A stretch of 64,000 nt of DNA from NCBI GenBank assembly GCA_042854365.1, contig AP031437.1, positions 558,001 through 622,000 of the forward strand. Reading direction: 5' to 3'. Of this stretch, positions 46,586-55,275 are shown one piece after another. A program made the translations under genes and the position numbers. How positions within the stretch are numbered: the first letter of the stretch is position 1; every line of letters starts with the position of its first letter. The DNA is from Anaeromassilibacillus sp001305115. GTDB taxonomy: Bacteria; Bacillota; Clostridia; Oscillospirales; Acutalibacteraceae. Below the pieces are notes generated by a model. It did not search any database. It saw nothing but the letters and a program-made list of their open reading frames with translations, and was not told the DNA's origin.

Positions 46586-47726
46586 ATACACACGCCTGAA
46601 AGTTAAGATGGTGCTAGAACTGGCAGGTATCACGTTGATGACCGCTGTTCTGGGGATTGTCCTGATGTATGTTGTGGTGGATGGCATCTTTCAAGCTCCC
46701 TTTGCCGATATTTTTGTCGGTTTCTGTCAGAACTTCTTTGGAATCAGCGAAGAGTTTGCCGTTTCCCTCTACCAAAATATTTTTCAGCAGAATAAATTCT
46801 TTTTTATGGTACTTGGGTTTCTATTTCTGCTGTTGATTGCGGTTTATCTAGCGATGTCGCGAATCAGCCGGTATATGAACCTCATCAGTGAGGGGGTGGA
46901 CAAGGTGCTGGAGGATACGGGAACATCGATCTCACTGCCGTCGGAGTTAAAACCCATGGAGGACCGGCTGAACACGCTCCGGGACCGGTTACGGCGGCGG
47001 GAGTACGAGGCGAAGGAGGCAGAACAGCGCAAGAACGACTTGGTAGTCTATTTGGCGCACGACCTCAAAACCCCTTTGACCTCTGTGATTGGTTATTTGA
47101 GCCTCTTAAACGAGGAAAAAGAAATCTCTCCAGTTCTGCGCGATAAATATACGAACATTGCCTTGGACAAAGCCGTAAGATTGGAAGGCTTGATCGATGA
47201 ATTTTTTGAGATTACGAGGTTTAATCTTCAAGGGATTGAATTGGAACGGTCGCGGATCAATTTGACGCGATTGTTGTGCCAACTCGCGGATGAGTTCTAC
47301 CCGGTGTTCTCCGAGGAACGTCTTACCTGTAAGCTGCATATTCCACAGGGGTTGGAAGTTCAAGGGGATGCGGACAAGCTGGCTCGCGTATTCGACAATC
47401 TTCTCCGCAATGCGGTTCACTATAGCCCGGAGGGAGCAGAGCTTACGGTGGCTGCGCGCCGGAACGGACCCCAAGTGGAGATCCTTTTCCGCAATACCGG
47501 TACACGGATACCACCGCAACAGCTGGAGCGGATTTTTGAGAAGTTTTACCGGCTTGACTCTGCTCGTTCCAGCCGAACCGGTGGGGCGGGGCTCGGATTG
47601 GCAATTGCCAAAGAGATTGTAGAGCTGCACGGAGGGAATATTGTTGCATCCAGTGACGACCAGTATACGGAGTTCCGCGTCACACTCCCGGCTGTGCCGG
47701 AAATAACCATACAAGAGAAGGAGTAA
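46575..47726 (+). CDS. Sensor histidine kinase (VanS-like)
   Basis: Membrane histidine kinase, 383 residues. Seen: two membrane segments (about 15-40 and 75-100) with a short outside loop, a HAMP-like linker, HisKA with VVYLAHDLKTPLTSVIGYLS (phospho-acceptor His), and HATPase with N box DNLLRNAVHYS, FEKFYRLD and GGAGLGLAIAKE. I choose the TTG at 46575, which overlaps the regulator's last codons and follows GGGGTGGGG; the open frame further upstream is inside the regulator gene. The short sensor loop suggests detection at or within the membrane. It ends seven bases before the binding lipoprotein. Confidence 0.92.
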   Translation: MKDRYTRLKVKMVLELAGITLMTAVLGIVLMYVVVDGIFQAPFADIFVGFCQNFFGISEEFAVSLYQNIFQQNKFFFMVLGFLFLLLIAVYLAMSRISRYMNLISEGVDKVLEDTGTSISLPSELKPMEDRLNTLRDRLRRREYEAKEAEQRKNDLVVYLAHDLKTPLTSVIGYLSLLNEEKEISPVLRDKYTNIALDKAVRLEGLIDEFFEITRFNLQGIELERSRINLTRLLCQLADEFYPVFSEERLTCKLHIPQGLEVQGDADKLARVFDNLLRNAVHYSPEGAELTVAARRNGPQVEILFRNTGTRIPPQQLERIFEKFYRLDSARSSRTGGAGLGLAIAKEIVELHGGNIVASSDDQYTEFRVTLPAVPEITIQEKE

Positions 47727-47733
47727 ATATCAT

Positions 47734-48783
47734 ATGAAAAATCGAATTGTTGGGAAGGCTACGGCGGCGTTTTTGCTCGCCTTGGTGCTTCTTTTTTCCA
47801 TGGTGGGTTGCGGCCCACAGGTACAGAATGTCACAGAGCCCTCCAGCTCTGTAGAATCGTCGGAACCCGCCAGCAGCGCAGAATCCGCTTCCTCTGAGGA
47901 GCAGGATCTGCCAGTGGGGGTGATTGCAGAAACAGAGGACACCATCACTTACGACGACATGCTGGCAGGGGAGGTCACCATTCAGAAGCGCCCACAGCGC
48001 GTGGTGGTCATGCTCAATGCGGTCATGGAACTGTGGTATATGGCGGGAGGAACAGCCGTCGCCCGCATCGAGGGGGAGGACAATATCCCGGAAGAGGCGA
48101 AGGATCTGCCGACCATTGGAACGATGAGTACGCCAAGTGTGGAAAAGATCGTCAGTTATGAGCCAGACCTGGTTATTTTGGTGAATACTTTGACGAAGAA
48201 CCGGGAGATTCAGCCAGCCTTGCAGGAGGCGGGAATTCCGAATATTTCCGTACGCTATAAGGATTATCAGGATTTCTGCGATCTGTTCGAATTATTCACC
48301 CATATCACCGATCAGCCCGAGCGGCTGGAGGCATTGGACGGGATTCAGGCCCAAGTGGATGCAGAGGTTGAAAAGGTACAAGGGCAGCCCCAACAGAAGG
48401 TGATGATTCTCTATGCAACGGCCAAGTACGTGAAGGCTGGTGTTCGCGAAAGTGTGATCGGCGATATGCTGGAACGCCTTGGCGCAGTAAACATCATCGA
48501 CGGAGAGGCGGCAAACGGCCAATCCATGGTCGATTACAGCATGGAGAAGGTACTGGAAAGCAACCCGGATGTTTTGTTTATCCAGATGGCGAACGGCGGA
48601 AAAAAGGCGGAACAAAATGCTTTGGATGAGATTCAGAACAATCCCGCTTGGCAGGAAGTACGTGCGGTTCAGGAAGGGCGCGTGTACACGGTGCCGCGAG
48701 AGTACTCGACTTTAAAGCCAAATGCCCGTTATCCGGAGGCATTCGCTTACTTCGCAGAAAAGCTCTATGGCGATGCGTCTTGA
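47734..48783 (+). CDS. Iron-complex/cobalamin ABC transporter, binding lipoprotein
   Basis: Solute-binding protein of the FepB/BtuF type, 349 residues. Signal peptide with lipobox SMVGC (about 27), a Ser/Glu-rich spacer (about 33-62), then a Periplas_BP_2 domain: PQRVVVMLNAVMELWYMAGG, SYEPDLVILVNTLTK and a C-terminal part NPAWQEVRAVQEGRVYTVP. ATG after AAGGAG. The ligand could be a siderophore, heme or a corrinoid; the sequence does not decide. It overlaps or nearly touches both neighbours and is part of the two-component operon. Confidence 0.9.
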   Translation: MKNRIVGKATAAFLLALVLLFSMVGCGPQVQNVTEPSSSVESSEPASSAESASSEEQDLPVGVIAETEDTITYDDMLAGEVTIQKRPQRVVVMLNAVMELWYMAGGTAVARIEGEDNIPEEAKDLPTIGTMSTPSVEKIVSYEPDLVILVNTLTKNREIQPALQEAGIPNISVRYKDYQDFCDLFELFTHITDQPERLEALDGIQAQVDAEVEKVQGQPQQKVMILYATAKYVKAGVRESVIGDMLERLGAVNIIDGEAANGQSMVDYSMEKVLESNPDVLFIQMANGGKKAEQNALDEIQNNPAWQEVRAVQEGRVYTVPREYSTLKPNARYPEAFAYFAEKLYGDAS

Positions 48784-49828
48784 TGGTGGTCACCGGACCG
48801 CCGCGCGGCTGACCGCATTGGCGCTGTTGACAGGGCTCTGTGTTTTGGCATTTTTCCTCAGCGTTGGCGCGGGTGCAGTGAATCTATCCCTCACTGAGGT
48901 GGGGCGCGCCCTGTTTGTGGATACGAGCGGCGTACAAAGACAGATTGTTTTTAACTTACGCCTTCCCCGGGCACTGGCAGGGGCGATGGTCGGGGCTTGC
49001 TTGGCGGTATCCGGTGTATTGTTGCAGGCGGTGATGCGCAATCCGCTCGCTTCACCCAGTGTGATCGGCGTTTCTTCCGGGGCTGGATTTTTTGGAATGC
49101 TGGCAATGGTGCTGTTTCCCGGCAATCTCTACACGGTTTTGCCGCCAGCCGCTTTTTTGGGAGGGCTGGCCACCACGCTGGCGATCTATCTGTTGGCATG
49201 GCGCAATGGAATCAATCCGACGCGGATGATCTTGGCCGGGGTAGCGACCTCCACTTTTCTGCGTGCAGGGGTGGACGCCCTGATGGTCTTTTTCCCGGAT
49301 GAACTGACCGGGTTTGTCAGTTTTTCCGTGGGAGGGCTTTCCGGTGTGACCTGGAGGCACGTCTGGATGCTGCTTCCCTATGCGGCCGTTGGATTGGCGC
49401 TTGCGGCGCTTCTTTCCCAGCAATTGAATGTGCTGCTGTTGGGAGATGAGGCGGCCACTGGTTTGGGACTGCACGTGGAGCGGACGCGGGTGTTGGCGAT
49501 TGCGGTATCTGCACTTCTGGCGGCGGCGGCGGTCAGTGTAGCGGGGCTGTTGAGTTTCGTCGGATTGATTGCTCCCCATCTCATTCGGATGTTGATCGGG
49601 ACGGACGAGCGTTACCTTGTACCTGGCGCGGCCTTAGGCGGCGCGACGCTTGTTATGCTGTGCGATACGTTAGGGCGCGTGCTTGTCCCCCCGATCGAAG
49701 TGCCGGTGGGCATCATCCTTGCCATCCTGGGCGCACCATTTTTCCTGTATGTTTTGAGGGGGAGGTCGAAACACGATGTTGCAGGCAAAAAATATTACCA
49801 TCAAATACGGCGCAAAAACCGTCCTTGA
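48767..49828 (+). CDS. FecCD-family ABC permease (iron complex/cobalamin)
   Basis: Membrane subunit, about ten helices in 353 residues. LRLPRALAGAMVGACLAVSG and SVIGVSSGAGFFG are hallmark FecCD/BtuC segments, as is GLIAPHLIRMLIGTDER near the C-terminus. The start is inside the binding-protein gene: ATG at 48767 or, two codons later, at 48773; no strong Shine-Dalgarno, which fits translational coupling. It overlaps the ATPase gene by 53 bases. Confidence 0.9.
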   Translation: MAMRLDGGHRTAARLTALALLTGLCVLAFFLSVGAGAVNLSLTEVGRALFVDTSGVQRQIVFNLRLPRALAGAMVGACLAVSGVLLQAVMRNPLASPSVIGVSSGAGFFGMLAMVLFPGNLYTVLPPAAFLGGLATTLAIYLLAWRNGINPTRMILAGVATSTFLRAGVDALMVFFPDELTGFVSFSVGGLSGVTWRHVWMLLPYAAVGLALAALLSQQLNVLLLGDEAATGLGLHVERTRVLAIAVSALLAAAAVSVAGLLSFVGLIAPHLIRMLIGTDERYLVPGAALGGATLVMLCDTLGRVLVPPIEVPVGIILAILGAPFFLYVLRGRSKHDVAGKKYYHQIRRKNRP

Positions 49829-50558
49829 AAACGTCTCTCTCGACTTTGCAGAAGGTTCTCTCACAGCGATCATCGGGCGAAACGGTTGTGGAAAATCGAC
49901 CCTGCTCAAAACCATGTCGCGCAGTCTATTCCCTTTAGAGGGAGATGTGTTGCTCGATGGACAATCCATTTTCCGTCAGAATACCAAAAAATTGGCCCAA
50001 CGATTGGCGATCTTGTCGCAAGGGGTGCGTTCGCCTGAGGATTACACGGTACGCCGTCTGGTGTGTTGTGGCCGTTATCCCTATGCAGGGTTTGGAGGCA
50101 GATTGACACAAAAGGACTTTGACGTGGTGGACCGCGCCGTCGCGGATGTGAATATTGTACATTTATGCGATCGTCCTGTGGAGACGCTCTCCGGTGGAGA
50201 GCGTCAACGCGCCTGGATCGCCATGCTTTTGGCTCAAGAGCCAGAAATCATGCTGCTGGACGAGCCTACCACCTTTCTGGACATCGGCTGCCAATATGAG
50301 ATTTTGCGGCTGGTACGCCGCCTAAATCGGGAGAAGGGGATCACTACGGTGATGGTGCTGCACGATCTCAATCAGGCAGCGCGTTATGCAGACCGCATTG
50401 TTGTGATGCAGGATCATCGTGTGTTTGCAGACGGTTTACCGGAAGATATCCTTACCGAAGAGCTGATTGCTTCGGTATTTGGAGTGCAAGCACGCGTCCT
50501 GAGAGACGATGTGACCGGTACCCCCTACTACATTCCGATGGAGAGCGAATCAGATTGA
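49776..50558 (+). CDS. FecE/BtuD-type ABC transporter ATPase
   Basis: ATP-binding subunit, 260 residues. Walker A GRNGCGKST, Q-loop LSQGV, signature LSGGERQRAWIAMLL, Walker B IMLLDEPTTFLD, H-loop LHDLNQAARYADR. PTTFLDIGCQYEIL is typical of siderophore/cobalamin transport ATPases. ATG after GGGGGAGG. Last gene of the operon starting at 45281; a terminator follows about 85 bases later. Confidence 0.93.
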   Translation: MLQAKNITIKYGAKTVLENVSLDFAEGSLTAIIGRNGCGKSTLLKTMSRSLFPLEGDVLLDGQSIFRQNTKKLAQRLAILSQGVRSPEDYTVRRLVCCGRYPYAGFGGRLTQKDFDVVDRAVADVNIVHLCDRPVETLSGGERQRAWIAMLLAQEPEIMLLDEPTTFLDIGCQYEILRLVRRLNREKGITTVMVLHDLNQAARYADRIVVMQDHRVFADGLPEDILTEELIASVFGVQARVLRDDVTGTPYYIPMESESD

Positions 50559-50643
50559 AGCATTTTAAAGAAAAGCCTTTGGCGCATCCTCTCTATCGGG
50601 GGAATCGGATTCTGGACAATAGAGAACCATAAAAGCGACATAC

Positions 50644-50684
50644 AAAAATGCCCATGGTATATTCCATGGGCATTTTTGATTTTT
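50644..50684 (+). terminator. Terminator of the iron ABC operon
   Basis: AAAAATGCCCATGG pairs with CCATGGGCATTTTT over TATATT, followed by GATTTTTTT. Confidence 0.88.
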
Positions 50685-50697
50685 TTCGTGGGAGGAC

Positions 50698-50726
50698 TTG
50701 ACAATTCCAAAAAATAGCTGTACTAT
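50698..50726 (+). promoter_or_regulatory. Promoter of the GntR operon
   Basis: TTGACA (50698-50703), 17-base spacer, TACTAT (50721-50726). Confidence 0.82.
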
Positions 50727-50753
50727 TGTATTAGGTCGTTAGTACAATAGTAC
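50720..50753. promoter_or_regulatory. Candidate GntR (YtrA-type) operator
   Basis: GTACTATTGT (50720-50729) and ACAATAGTAC (50744-50753) form a perfect 10-bp inverted repeat. The left arm covers the -10 box and the right arm ends just before the ribosome binding site, an ideal place for autorepression. Confidence 0.75.
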
Positions 50754-50768
50754 AATGGAGGTGAAGAA

Positions 50769-51146
50769 ATGGGATGGAACTTAAAATCAGACCGGCCGAT
50801 CTATGCACAGCTGATCGAACAGATTGAGTTGATGATTGTATCCGGATTGTATCCGCCGGGCGCAAAGCTGCCCTCTGTGCGAGATCTGGCCGCAGATGCA
50901 GCGGTGAACCCAAATACCATGCAGCGTGCGCTTTCACAACTGGAAGCGGATGGGCTTTTGTACACACAGCGGACCAGTGGACGATATGTGACGGAGGATG
51001 TGGAAAGAATTATGCAGACAAAACGAAGCCTTGCCACGGGGTTGGTAAAAGAATTTTTGGAAAGTATGGGACACCTCGGCTTTGACCGGCAGCAAACCAT
51101 CGAGCTATTGCAATCACTGGGGGATTCAAAGCGCGACAGCGCCTGA
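50769..51146 (+). CDS. GntR-family regulator, YtrA subfamily
   Basis: Short GntR protein, 125 residues: a winged helix (about 10-75; PPGAKLPSVRDLAADAAVNP, then NTMQRALSQLEADGLL) and only a short helical tail, the layout of YtrA regulators that control ABC exporters. ATG after GGAGGTGA. It heads an operon with a lipoprotein, an ABC ATPase and permease, and a CPBP protein, and a 10-bp inverted repeat overlaps its promoter. In related operons the signal is cell-wall stress or peptide antibiotics; here this is inferred. Confidence 0.92.
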   Translation: MGWNLKSDRPIYAQLIEQIELMIVSGLYPPGAKLPSVRDLAADAAVNPNTMQRALSQLEADGLLYTQRTSGRYVTEDVERIMQTKRSLATGLVKEFLESMGHLGFDRQQTIELLQSLGDSKRDSA

Positions 51147-51173
51147 CTTTGGTATAGAAAGAGGGAAATCGGT

Positions 51174-51653
51174 ATGAAAAGGATCGGAACAGTCGCCTTG
51201 TCATTTTTGGCTGTTGGCTGTCTGTTGAATGGATGTGCCTTGGGAGATACTGCACAGATGGATGGAGCGGTACAGAACAGCGATTTTGCGAAGGCACAGG
51301 AGATTACCGCAGTTCGGGTTGGGGAGGACGTCCCCGTCTATACCGCAACAGAGAAGGGACACATTGAAACCTTCGTAGAACAGTTGCAAATCGATGAGTG
51401 GAAGATCGGGACTCTCCCGGAGGACGCCGAAGCAAGTGTGGTCTATTCCTTTCAGCAGGAGAAGACCGTTCTATTTGGTGAATCGAGCACGGACGGCAGT
51501 ATGGATGAACTTTTGAAATTTACCGTCTATGTGGACGCTCCATACCTTTCGTTGGAAGTTCTTGGACAGTCCCTGCATTTTCAGATTCCTGAAGATGCAG
51601 CCAACTATTTAAATCATCCGGAAGAGATCGAATCGATCGGCTCCGGCGTGTAA
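51174..51653 (+). CDS. Lipoprotein of unknown function in the GntR operon
   Basis: 159 residues. Signal peptide with lipobox LLNGC (Cys about 22), then a small, acidic domain with no family I recognise. It carries alternating hydrophobic strands (ITAVRVGEDVPVYTATEKGH, VVYSFQQEKTVLFGES) suggesting a beta-rich fold. GAGGGAAATCGGT precedes the ATG. It lies between the regulator and ABC genes, so it may sense or bind what the exporter handles; this is a guess from context. Confidence 0.7.
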   Translation: MKRIGTVALSFLAVGCLLNGCALGDTAQMDGAVQNSDFAKAQEITAVRVGEDVPVYTATEKGHIETFVEQLQIDEWKIGTLPEDAEASVVYSFQQEKTVLFGESSTDGSMDELLKFTVYVDAPYLSLEVLGQSLHFQIPEDAANYLNHPEEIESIGSGV

Positions 51654-51704
51654 AGATACAAAGAACCGCCCCGGAGTTTTGCCGGAGGCAAGGAGGAATG
51701 ATTG

Positions 51705-52403
51705 ATGGAAAACATTTTAGAGTGCCGCGGACTAATCAAGTTCTTTCCGAACTGCTTGGCGCTCAATAACGTCGACCTGACCGTACCAAAGGGACGGATT
51801 GTCGGCCTGTTGGGTCCAAACGGCAGCGGAAAAAGCACCCTGATTAAGCTGGCAAACGGCTTGCTGACCCCTACGCAGGGCACCATCTTGGTGGATGGAA
51901 AAGCGCCGGGCATTGAGACCAAAAAGATCGTCTCTTATTTGCCGGAACGTACCTACCTGACTGAGTGGATGACGGTACAGGACATGTTGGATTTGTTCAA
52001 CGACTTTTATGCCGATTTTAATATGGAAAAAGCGCGCGATATGTTGGCGCGGTTAAATATCCAGACCAAGTCCAGAATCAAGACCATGAGCAAAGGGACC
52101 AAGGAAAAGGTGCAGCTGATCTTGGTGATGAGCCGGGAAGCGCAGCTGTATTTGCTTGACGAGCCGATCGGCGGAGTTGACCCCGCAGCACGCGATTATA
52201 TCCTGAATACGATTATCGGAAATTACAATGAAAACGCCACGGTTCTGATCTCCACTCACTTGATTTCAGATGTGGAGCAGATCCTGGATGACGTCATTTT
52301 TATCAATCAGGGAAGCGTCGTTTTAACTTCTTCGGTGGACGACATCCGTGAAAAACAGGATAAGAGCGTAGACGCGCTGTTCCGGGAGGTGTTCAGATGT
52401 TAG
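51705..52403 (+). CDS. ABC transporter ATPase (YtrB/BcrA-like)
   Basis: ATP-binding subunit, 232 residues. Walker A GPNGSGKST, signature MSKGTKEKVQL (variant of LSGGQ, normal in this branch), Walker B LYLLDEPIGGVDPA and H-loop STHLISDVEQ. ATG at 51705 eight bases after AGGAGG; a TTG immediately before it is not needed. Overlaps the permease gene by seven bases. It belongs with YtrA-type GntR operons exporting or resisting antimicrobial compounds, by context. Confidence 0.9.
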   Translation: MENILECRGLIKFFPNCLALNNVDLTVPKGRIVGLLGPNGSGKSTLIKLANGLLTPTQGTILVDGKAPGIETKKIVSYLPERTYLTEWMTVQDMLDLFNDFYADFNMEKARDMLARLNIQTKSRIKTMSKGTKEKVQLILVMSREAQLYLLDEPIGGVDPAARDYILNTIIGNYNENATVLISTHLISDVEQILDDVIFINQGSVVLTSSVDDIREKQDKSVDALFREVFRC

Positions 52404-53206
52404 GAAAACTGATTAAATATGAGTTCAAAGGGACGGCCCGCCTGTATTTGCCGTTCTTTGCCCTCCTGGTTCTTTTGACAGTAGTAAACCGCCTCTCCTT
52501 GCAGTTTGGCCTTGGCAATTCTGAGTTTCTGGAGATTCCAGCGGTCATCTCGATGATGCTCTACATTGTTGCGGTCGTTGCAGTCTTTGTGATTGCCATG
52601 GTGGCGACGATTCAGCGTTTTTATAAGAATTTTATGACGGACGAGGGCTATTTGATGTTTACCCTGCCGGTCTCGCAGGACGGATTGATCCTCAGCAAAC
52701 TGATCGTTGCAACGATCTGGAACATTTTTAGCGTCCTTATCGCAATGGTTTCCCTCTTTTTCCTGTTGATTGACGGGGACATTTGGAGCGCCATGATCGA
52801 AGTGCTGTGGCGACTTCCGTCCCTGGCGGCAGCGAATGGGATCAACCTGTTTTCGATCTGTGCGGTGATTCTGCTGGCGATGTTGACCAGTCTGGTAGCG
52901 GGGATTCTACAGATTTATGCCTCGATAGTGATTGGCTGTATGAGTTCCCGTCATAAGCTGATCCTCGGACTCGGCGTGTACTTGGGGTTCAACGTTGTGA
53001 TGCAGACGGCTTCCCTTGTGATGTTGCCCTTCGTCACAAACTGGTTTACCGCGATCACGGAGCAGGGTGGGTCTCCCACTCCGGTACAGGTTGCGGATTT
53101 CTTCCAGGGGACAATGCTTTATGGGATAGGGTTTTCGTTGGTGTTTGGCGCAGTATTTTATGTGATTACCCGCCTGATGCTCAAAAAGAAACTCAACCTG
53201 GAATAA
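52397..53206 (+). CDS. ABC transporter permease (ABC-2-like)
   Basis: Membrane protein of 269 residues with six hydrophobic segments and no soluble domain. No strong sequence motif beyond LIKYEFKGTARLYLPFF at the start, typical of small permeases paired with YtrB-like ATPases. Overlap with the ATPase gene and the GntR context support the assignment. Substrate unknown. Confidence 0.82.
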   Translation: MLGKLIKYEFKGTARLYLPFFALLVLLTVVNRLSLQFGLGNSEFLEIPAVISMMLYIVAVVAVFVIAMVATIQRFYKNFMTDEGYLMFTLPVSQDGLILSKLIVATIWNIFSVLIAMVSLFFLLIDGDIWSAMIEVLWRLPSLAAANGINLFSICAVILLAMLTSLVAGILQIYASIVIGCMSSRHKLILGLGVYLGFNVVMQTASLVMLPFVTNWFTAITEQGGSPTPVQVADFFQGTMLYGIGFSLVFGAVFYVITRLMLKKKLNLE

Positions 53207-53254
53207 GCAGAAATTTTTCAGCGTTATCAATACGGCCAGCAAAGGAGGATGACC

Positions 53255-54013
53255 ATGGGCCCCCCATATGCCAGACAATACCTGTTGAATTTTGCGCGGT
53301 TGATTATTACGACTGGTTTGACAATCGGATTATTTGGGGCCGCGGTAATTCTTCTGGCTGGCCGCCTTCCTGGGTTACTCGGCAAGTTCCTGTTTGTAAT
53401 AGCGGCCTTATCGCCTGTTTTGATCTGTGTATGGGGGTTTGAGAAAAAGCCCCTACAGGCGGTGGGGCTGACGGCACGGCGGATAGACATCGGTTACTTT
53501 TTCTTTGGGATGCTTTGGGCAGCCGCTTGGATGGTGGTTGTCCTTTGGTTGGTCGGCCTTTCGACAGGCCGGAATGATTTTTTTGTCGCCCTACGCCAGA
53601 GTGCGAACGGTTCCCGGCTTGTCCATTATCTGCTATTGGGCTTCTGTGAAGAGTTGTTTTTCCGCGGATACCTGTTTCAGAACCTGTTCTGCGAGTGGCC
53701 CTTTTGGAGGAGGAGCCTGCTCTCCGCGGCGATTGTGTTGGTGTTCCACAGCTTGGGCGCCTATGAAAAAAATGCTCTGCTACTCTTTGCTTTTCTGTTC
53801 GGCCTTTTAGCGAATTACCTCGTCCATTGCACCGGGAGTATTTGGATGGGAGTCGGATTGCATGGAATGTGGAATTTTTTGACCGTATCCTGCTTTTTGG
53901 ATCAGGGCACTGGGAAAATCGCCATGCCCCTATTTCCTTTTCTTCTCCTGCTGTTCTTTCCGCTGTTCCGCCTGTTGTTTCACCGGGATAAACGGCATGT
54001 TCAGAGGGCGTGA
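53255..54013 (+). CDS. CPBP-family intramembrane glutamic protease homologue
   Basis: Membrane protein (about 252 residues, seven or eight helices) of the CAAX protease/bacteriocin-immunity family. Seen: motif 1 LGFCEELFFRGYLFQ with the Glu-Glu and Arg, motif 2 VFHSLGAYEKN with His, and motif 3 LHGMWNF with His, so the catalytic set is complete. The second ATG (53255) is used, six bases after AAAGGAGG; the first ATG overlaps that site. 48 bases after the permease gene. Placed with an ABC exporter under a YtrA regulator, it may give immunity to a peptide; inference. Confidence 0.87.
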   Translation: MGPPYARQYLLNFARLIITTGLTIGLFGAAVILLAGRLPGLLGKFLFVIAALSPVLICVWGFEKKPLQAVGLTARRIDIGYFFFGMLWAAAWMVVVLWLVGLSTGRNDFFVALRQSANGSRLVHYLLLGFCEELFFRGYLFQNLFCEWPFWRRSLLSAAIVLVFHSLGAYEKNALLLFAFLFGLLANYLVHCTGSIWMGVGLHGMWNFLTVSCFLDQGTGKIAMPLFPFLLLLFFPLFRLLFHRDKRHVQRA

Positions 54014-54051
54014 TCTTATCCTTGCGTTTTTGCTATATATGGAATATACTG

Positions 54052-54567
54052 ATGTTGGTACATGGGGGACGGCACCCATCACAAAAAACAGGGCATGTAC
54101 ATTTCCCAAACGGAGAGGGGACGATACCCATCGAACGGACCATTGTCGTGGAGGACGGATGGGGGAATCGCTGTGAATCCACCTATCCGCGCCGGGCGAA
54201 ACAATTGGTAAAAAAGGGCAGGGCATGCTTTGTCGGCCCGGACCGGATCCGCCTTGCGTGTCCGCCAGTAAAACAGTTGGAGGATATAGCTATGAGCGAT
54301 CAGCAGATTTCTGCAAAGGAAATTTTGGAACGCATCGACCGTATACTAAGCGATACCGCTTATTTAAAGGACGCTTTTACCACAATTGAAAAGATTCCGC
54401 AGGGGGGCGACGATACAGAGGCCGCCCGGTTGAAGGCCGAAGCGGTAGAACGGATTGTTCAATCCCGCGAAGAAACCCATCGCCAGGCGCTTCGCTTGCT
54501 GGAGGCGCTCGCTTGGGAGACCGACGAGGACGAAGACGATGAAAGCGAGTACGAAGCGGAAGCATAA
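54052..54567 (+). CDS. Conserved Clostridia protein of unknown function
   Basis: About 171 residues. The N-terminal part has a basic, Cys-containing stretch (CESTYPRRAKQLVKKGRACF, then IRLACPP) that I recall from uncharacterised Clostridia proteins. The C-terminal part is helical (KEILERIDRILSDTAYLKDA) and ends in an acidic tail (EDEDDESEYEAEA). The frame is open to a GTG at 54010 overlapping the CPBP stop; the ATG at 54052 gives a start more like its relatives, but neither has a strong ribosome binding site. Compared with relatives I remember, there seems to be an extra His-rich stretch near residues 8-22. Probably a DNA/RNA-interacting or adaptor protein, but this is unproven. Confidence 0.6.
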   Translation: MLVHGGRHPSQKTGHVHFPNGEGTIPIERTIVVEDGWGNRCESTYPRRAKQLVKKGRACFVGPDRIRLACPPVKQLEDIAMSDQQISAKEILERIDRILSDTAYLKDAFTTIEKIPQGGDDTEAARLKAEAVERIVQSREETHRQALRLLEALAWETDEDEDDESEYEAEA

Positions 54568-54660
54568 ACCGTGGAAAAAGAGCGGTCGCTTTTGATGAAC
54601 GTTGGCCAAGGATGAACCGAATAAACGGACTTGTGGCCTAAGAAACCGATTGCGACAAGG

Positions 54661-54695
54661 ACGGGCAAGAAGCTGTGGCTTCTTGCCCGTTTTTT
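54661..54695 (+). terminator. Terminator of the GntR operon
   Basis: ACGGGCAAGAAGC pairs with GCTTCTTGCCCGT over a four-base loop, followed by TTTTT. Confidence 0.92.
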
Positions 54696-54784
54696 GCGCT
54701 TTTGGGAAGGCACAGGGGTTCTCCCCTCCTAGCCTACGATGCATAACCTGCTATATGACCTGCCTTCGTTAGAAATGCCCTCTG

Positions 54785-55129
54785 TTATAACCGCCCGTCA
54801 TGATTCTCTTGATATTTTTCTAAAGCTATTTTTGTGGCTTTGGCTATATTGGTTATGACCCGGAGTTGTGTGGTCGAACAGCTTTCCAATGCTTGCCCCC
54901 ATTCGTTTAAGGATGCTTTACGCGACGAAGGGCTATTAAATAACAGGTCGTCTGTTGGGGTCTCAAGGATTTTTACAAGTTTGGCAAAGATAGGTAAACT
55001 TAGCTACGTATTTCCGGTCTCAATATAGCCCATATGCGTAACAGAAATCCCGATTTGTTCCGCCAATTGCTCTTGTGATAGCCCCTGCGCCTTCCTATAT
55101 TTTCGAATCCGTTGCCCAATCTGATAACA
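54785..55129 (-). pseudogene. XRE-family regulator with an in-frame amber stop
   Basis: Minus-strand frame encoding an XRE helix-turn-helix (QIGQRIRKYRKAQGLSQEQL, AEQIGISVTHMGYIETGN), interrupted by TAG at 55004-55006. It continues in the same frame as a normal XRE C-terminal half (LSLPIFAKLVKILETPTDDL, then about 50 helical residues) to TAA at 54785. Relatives usually have Lys/Arg in the position of the stop (GNTKLSLP), one base change from TAG. No in-frame ATG is found at the 5' end; ATG codons at 55134 and 55130 are out of frame, so a second lesion or an unusual start is likely. Divergent from the interrupted zinc-ribbon gene. Confidence 0.8.
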
Positions 55130-55275
55130 TCCATAAAAACCACCGAATGAGTTTATTTATACTCAAATTGTATAGGCAGATATGATATATAGAGAAATAA
55201 ACTGTAAAGGCTATTCTATGCTTATCTTATACAGTTAATATAATGCGGGTGGAAAAACGGAAAGAGGACGACGCG

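Noticed and set aside
45896..47726. Vancomycin-resistance locus suggested by VanRS-like proteins and an alanine racemase in the window
   Set aside because: No vanH, D-Ala-D-Lac/D-Ser ligase or vanX/vanT genes are present; alr lies 10 kb away in a different context. VanRS-like pairs are common in Firmicutes.
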